A DNA stretch of 27,217 bases from NCBI GenBank assembly GCA_024399225.1, contig JAKSHV010000001.1:1-27217 (forward strand), read 5' to 3'. The notes below the pieces were generated by a model. The model had not been told where the DNA came from and ran no database searches. It saw nothing but the letters and a program-made list of their open reading frames with translations. Source of the DNA: an archaeon (lineage in GTDB: Archaea > Thermoplasmatota > Thermoplasmata > Methanomassiliicoccales > Methanomethylophilaceae). Positions 26,870 to 27,217 of this stretch are shown in pieces. The position numbers and the translations under genes are program-made. Every line of letters begins with the position of its first letter. The stretch's first letter is position 1.

Positions 26870-27217
26870 TCACTTCCTATACATGATCACAGCCACTACC
26901 GCAGTCAGCGTTGCTACCGAGAATAACAGCAGCCAGGACCAGTGGGCGAGCCCTTCCGATTCGTAATCCACATCGGAGGTCGAATGACGCTCCTTTCCGG
27001 GGATGTCCGAGATACAGTACAGAGTACCGTCGTCGTTCCCCACGTACACCTTACCGTCGAGGACGGTGGGTGCGCACATGTTGTATGCATTGGTGCTTCC
27101 GGGTTCCAGTTTCACAGACCAGATGATGTCCCCTGTTTCGGCGTCGATGCACCTTGCGGCCCCTCCGACAGGCCATTCGGCAAGGGTGCTGTAGTCCACA
27201 CAGTAGAGCCTTCCGTC
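26870..27217 (-). CDS. PQQ-type beta-propeller membrane protein, C-terminal part
   Basis: Only the last 115 codons are in the window; the frame is open to the right edge. Repeats of the PQQ/beta-propeller type are visible (CIDAETGDIIWSVKL, then GKVYVGNDDGTLYCI, and another DGRLYCVD at the edge), followed by a linker and a C-terminal transmembrane helix (WLLLFSVATLTAVVAVIMYRK). It is thus an extracellular or pseudoperiplasmic propeller anchored at its C-terminus. It lies 6 bp upstream of the permease gene and probably is the previous gene of the operon. Its job in transport is unknown; surface ligand binding or a structural role is possible. Confidence 0.8.
   Translation of the reverse strand, partial: DGRLYCVDYSTLAEWPVGGAARCIDAETGDIIWSVKLEPGSTNAYNMCAPTVLDGKVYVGNDDGTLYCISDIPGKERHSTSDVDYESEGLAHWSWLLLFSVATLTAVVAVIMYRK

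Noticed and set aside
25475..26926. 483-codon open frame on the plus strand
   Set aside because: Antisense to the BtuC/FecCD permease; the product is a low-complexity His/Asp/Gly-rich sequence, and the minus-strand permease is unmistakable.

Overview
This window looks like chromosomal DNA of a methanogenic archaeon, most plausibly a gut-type member of the Methanomassiliicoccales (Thermoplasmatota). The grounds are archaeal promoters (TATA-like boxes about 25 nt before short or absent leaders, alongside GGAGG-type ribosome binding sites), ATGA/GTGA-coupled genes, a BtuCD/FecCD-type importer operon with a very large InlB-repeat/BspA-type leucine-rich-repeat surface protein, and a mixture of housekeeping and accessory genes typical of that group. 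This is an inference: no rRNA, tRNA or methanogenesis gene lies in the window. No CRISPR array, insertion sequence or tRNA was found.

Left part (1-5.0 kb): a small zinc-ribbon gene, a PepD-type M20 dipeptidase, an unknown helical protein, a roughly 390-bp stretch holding a possible structured RNA and a 27-residue membrane microprotein, an orphan antitoxin-like gene, a Cys-rich flavodoxin-fold protein, and a DsbA-like oxidoreductase paired with an isochorismatase-family hydrolase.

Middle part (5.0-12.4 kb): the most interesting region. A compact cassette has a 132-aa unknown protein, a helix-turn-helix protein overlapping a 673-aa OLD/SMC-like ATPase with a degenerate TOPRIM-like end, then two overlapping small membrane proteins and an RNase III-fold protein lacking part of the catalytic site. 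The promoters of the regulator-ATPase pair and of the membrane/RNase III set carry the same palindrome TTTACA-N5-TGTAAA, in one case inside a 10-12-bp-phased array, which suggests one regulon and possibly an undescribed defence or stress system. Next come a flavin NAD(P)H oxidoreductase, a pyridoxal/pyridoxamine kinase with two palindromic operators, and an Rnl2-like RNA ligase with a long hairpin-rich leader, followed by a small protein and, convergently, a P-loop kinase.

Right-middle part (12.4-20.0 kb), almost all on the minus strand: a toxin-antitoxin/defence island. It holds a small antitoxin-like gene next to the kinase, an AbiEi/AbiEii pair, an AAA_14/DUF4143-type ATPase behind four 23-bp palindrome-containing repeats, an AlbA_2-type regulator coupled to a DUF6088/AbiEi-like protein behind a 12-bp repeat array, an orphan 45-aa ORF, and a GNAT-type acetyltransferase with a small partner. 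The GNAT pair sits between two direct copies of a 234-bp segment of a zinc-ribbon/HTH gene. Three small proteins of one family (2784, 13213, 19931) recur as antitoxin-like genes.

Right part (20.0-27.2 kb): a single minus-strand operon with overlapping or nearly abutting genes: PQQ-type beta-propeller membrane protein (5' end outside the window), BtuC/FecD-type permease, BtuD-type ATPase, a 1271-aa surface protein with two transcobalamin-C-terminal-like (DUF4430-like) regions, an isochorismatase-family hydrolase and a multi-zinc-ribbon HTH protein. This looks like uptake of a corrinoid or another metal chelate.
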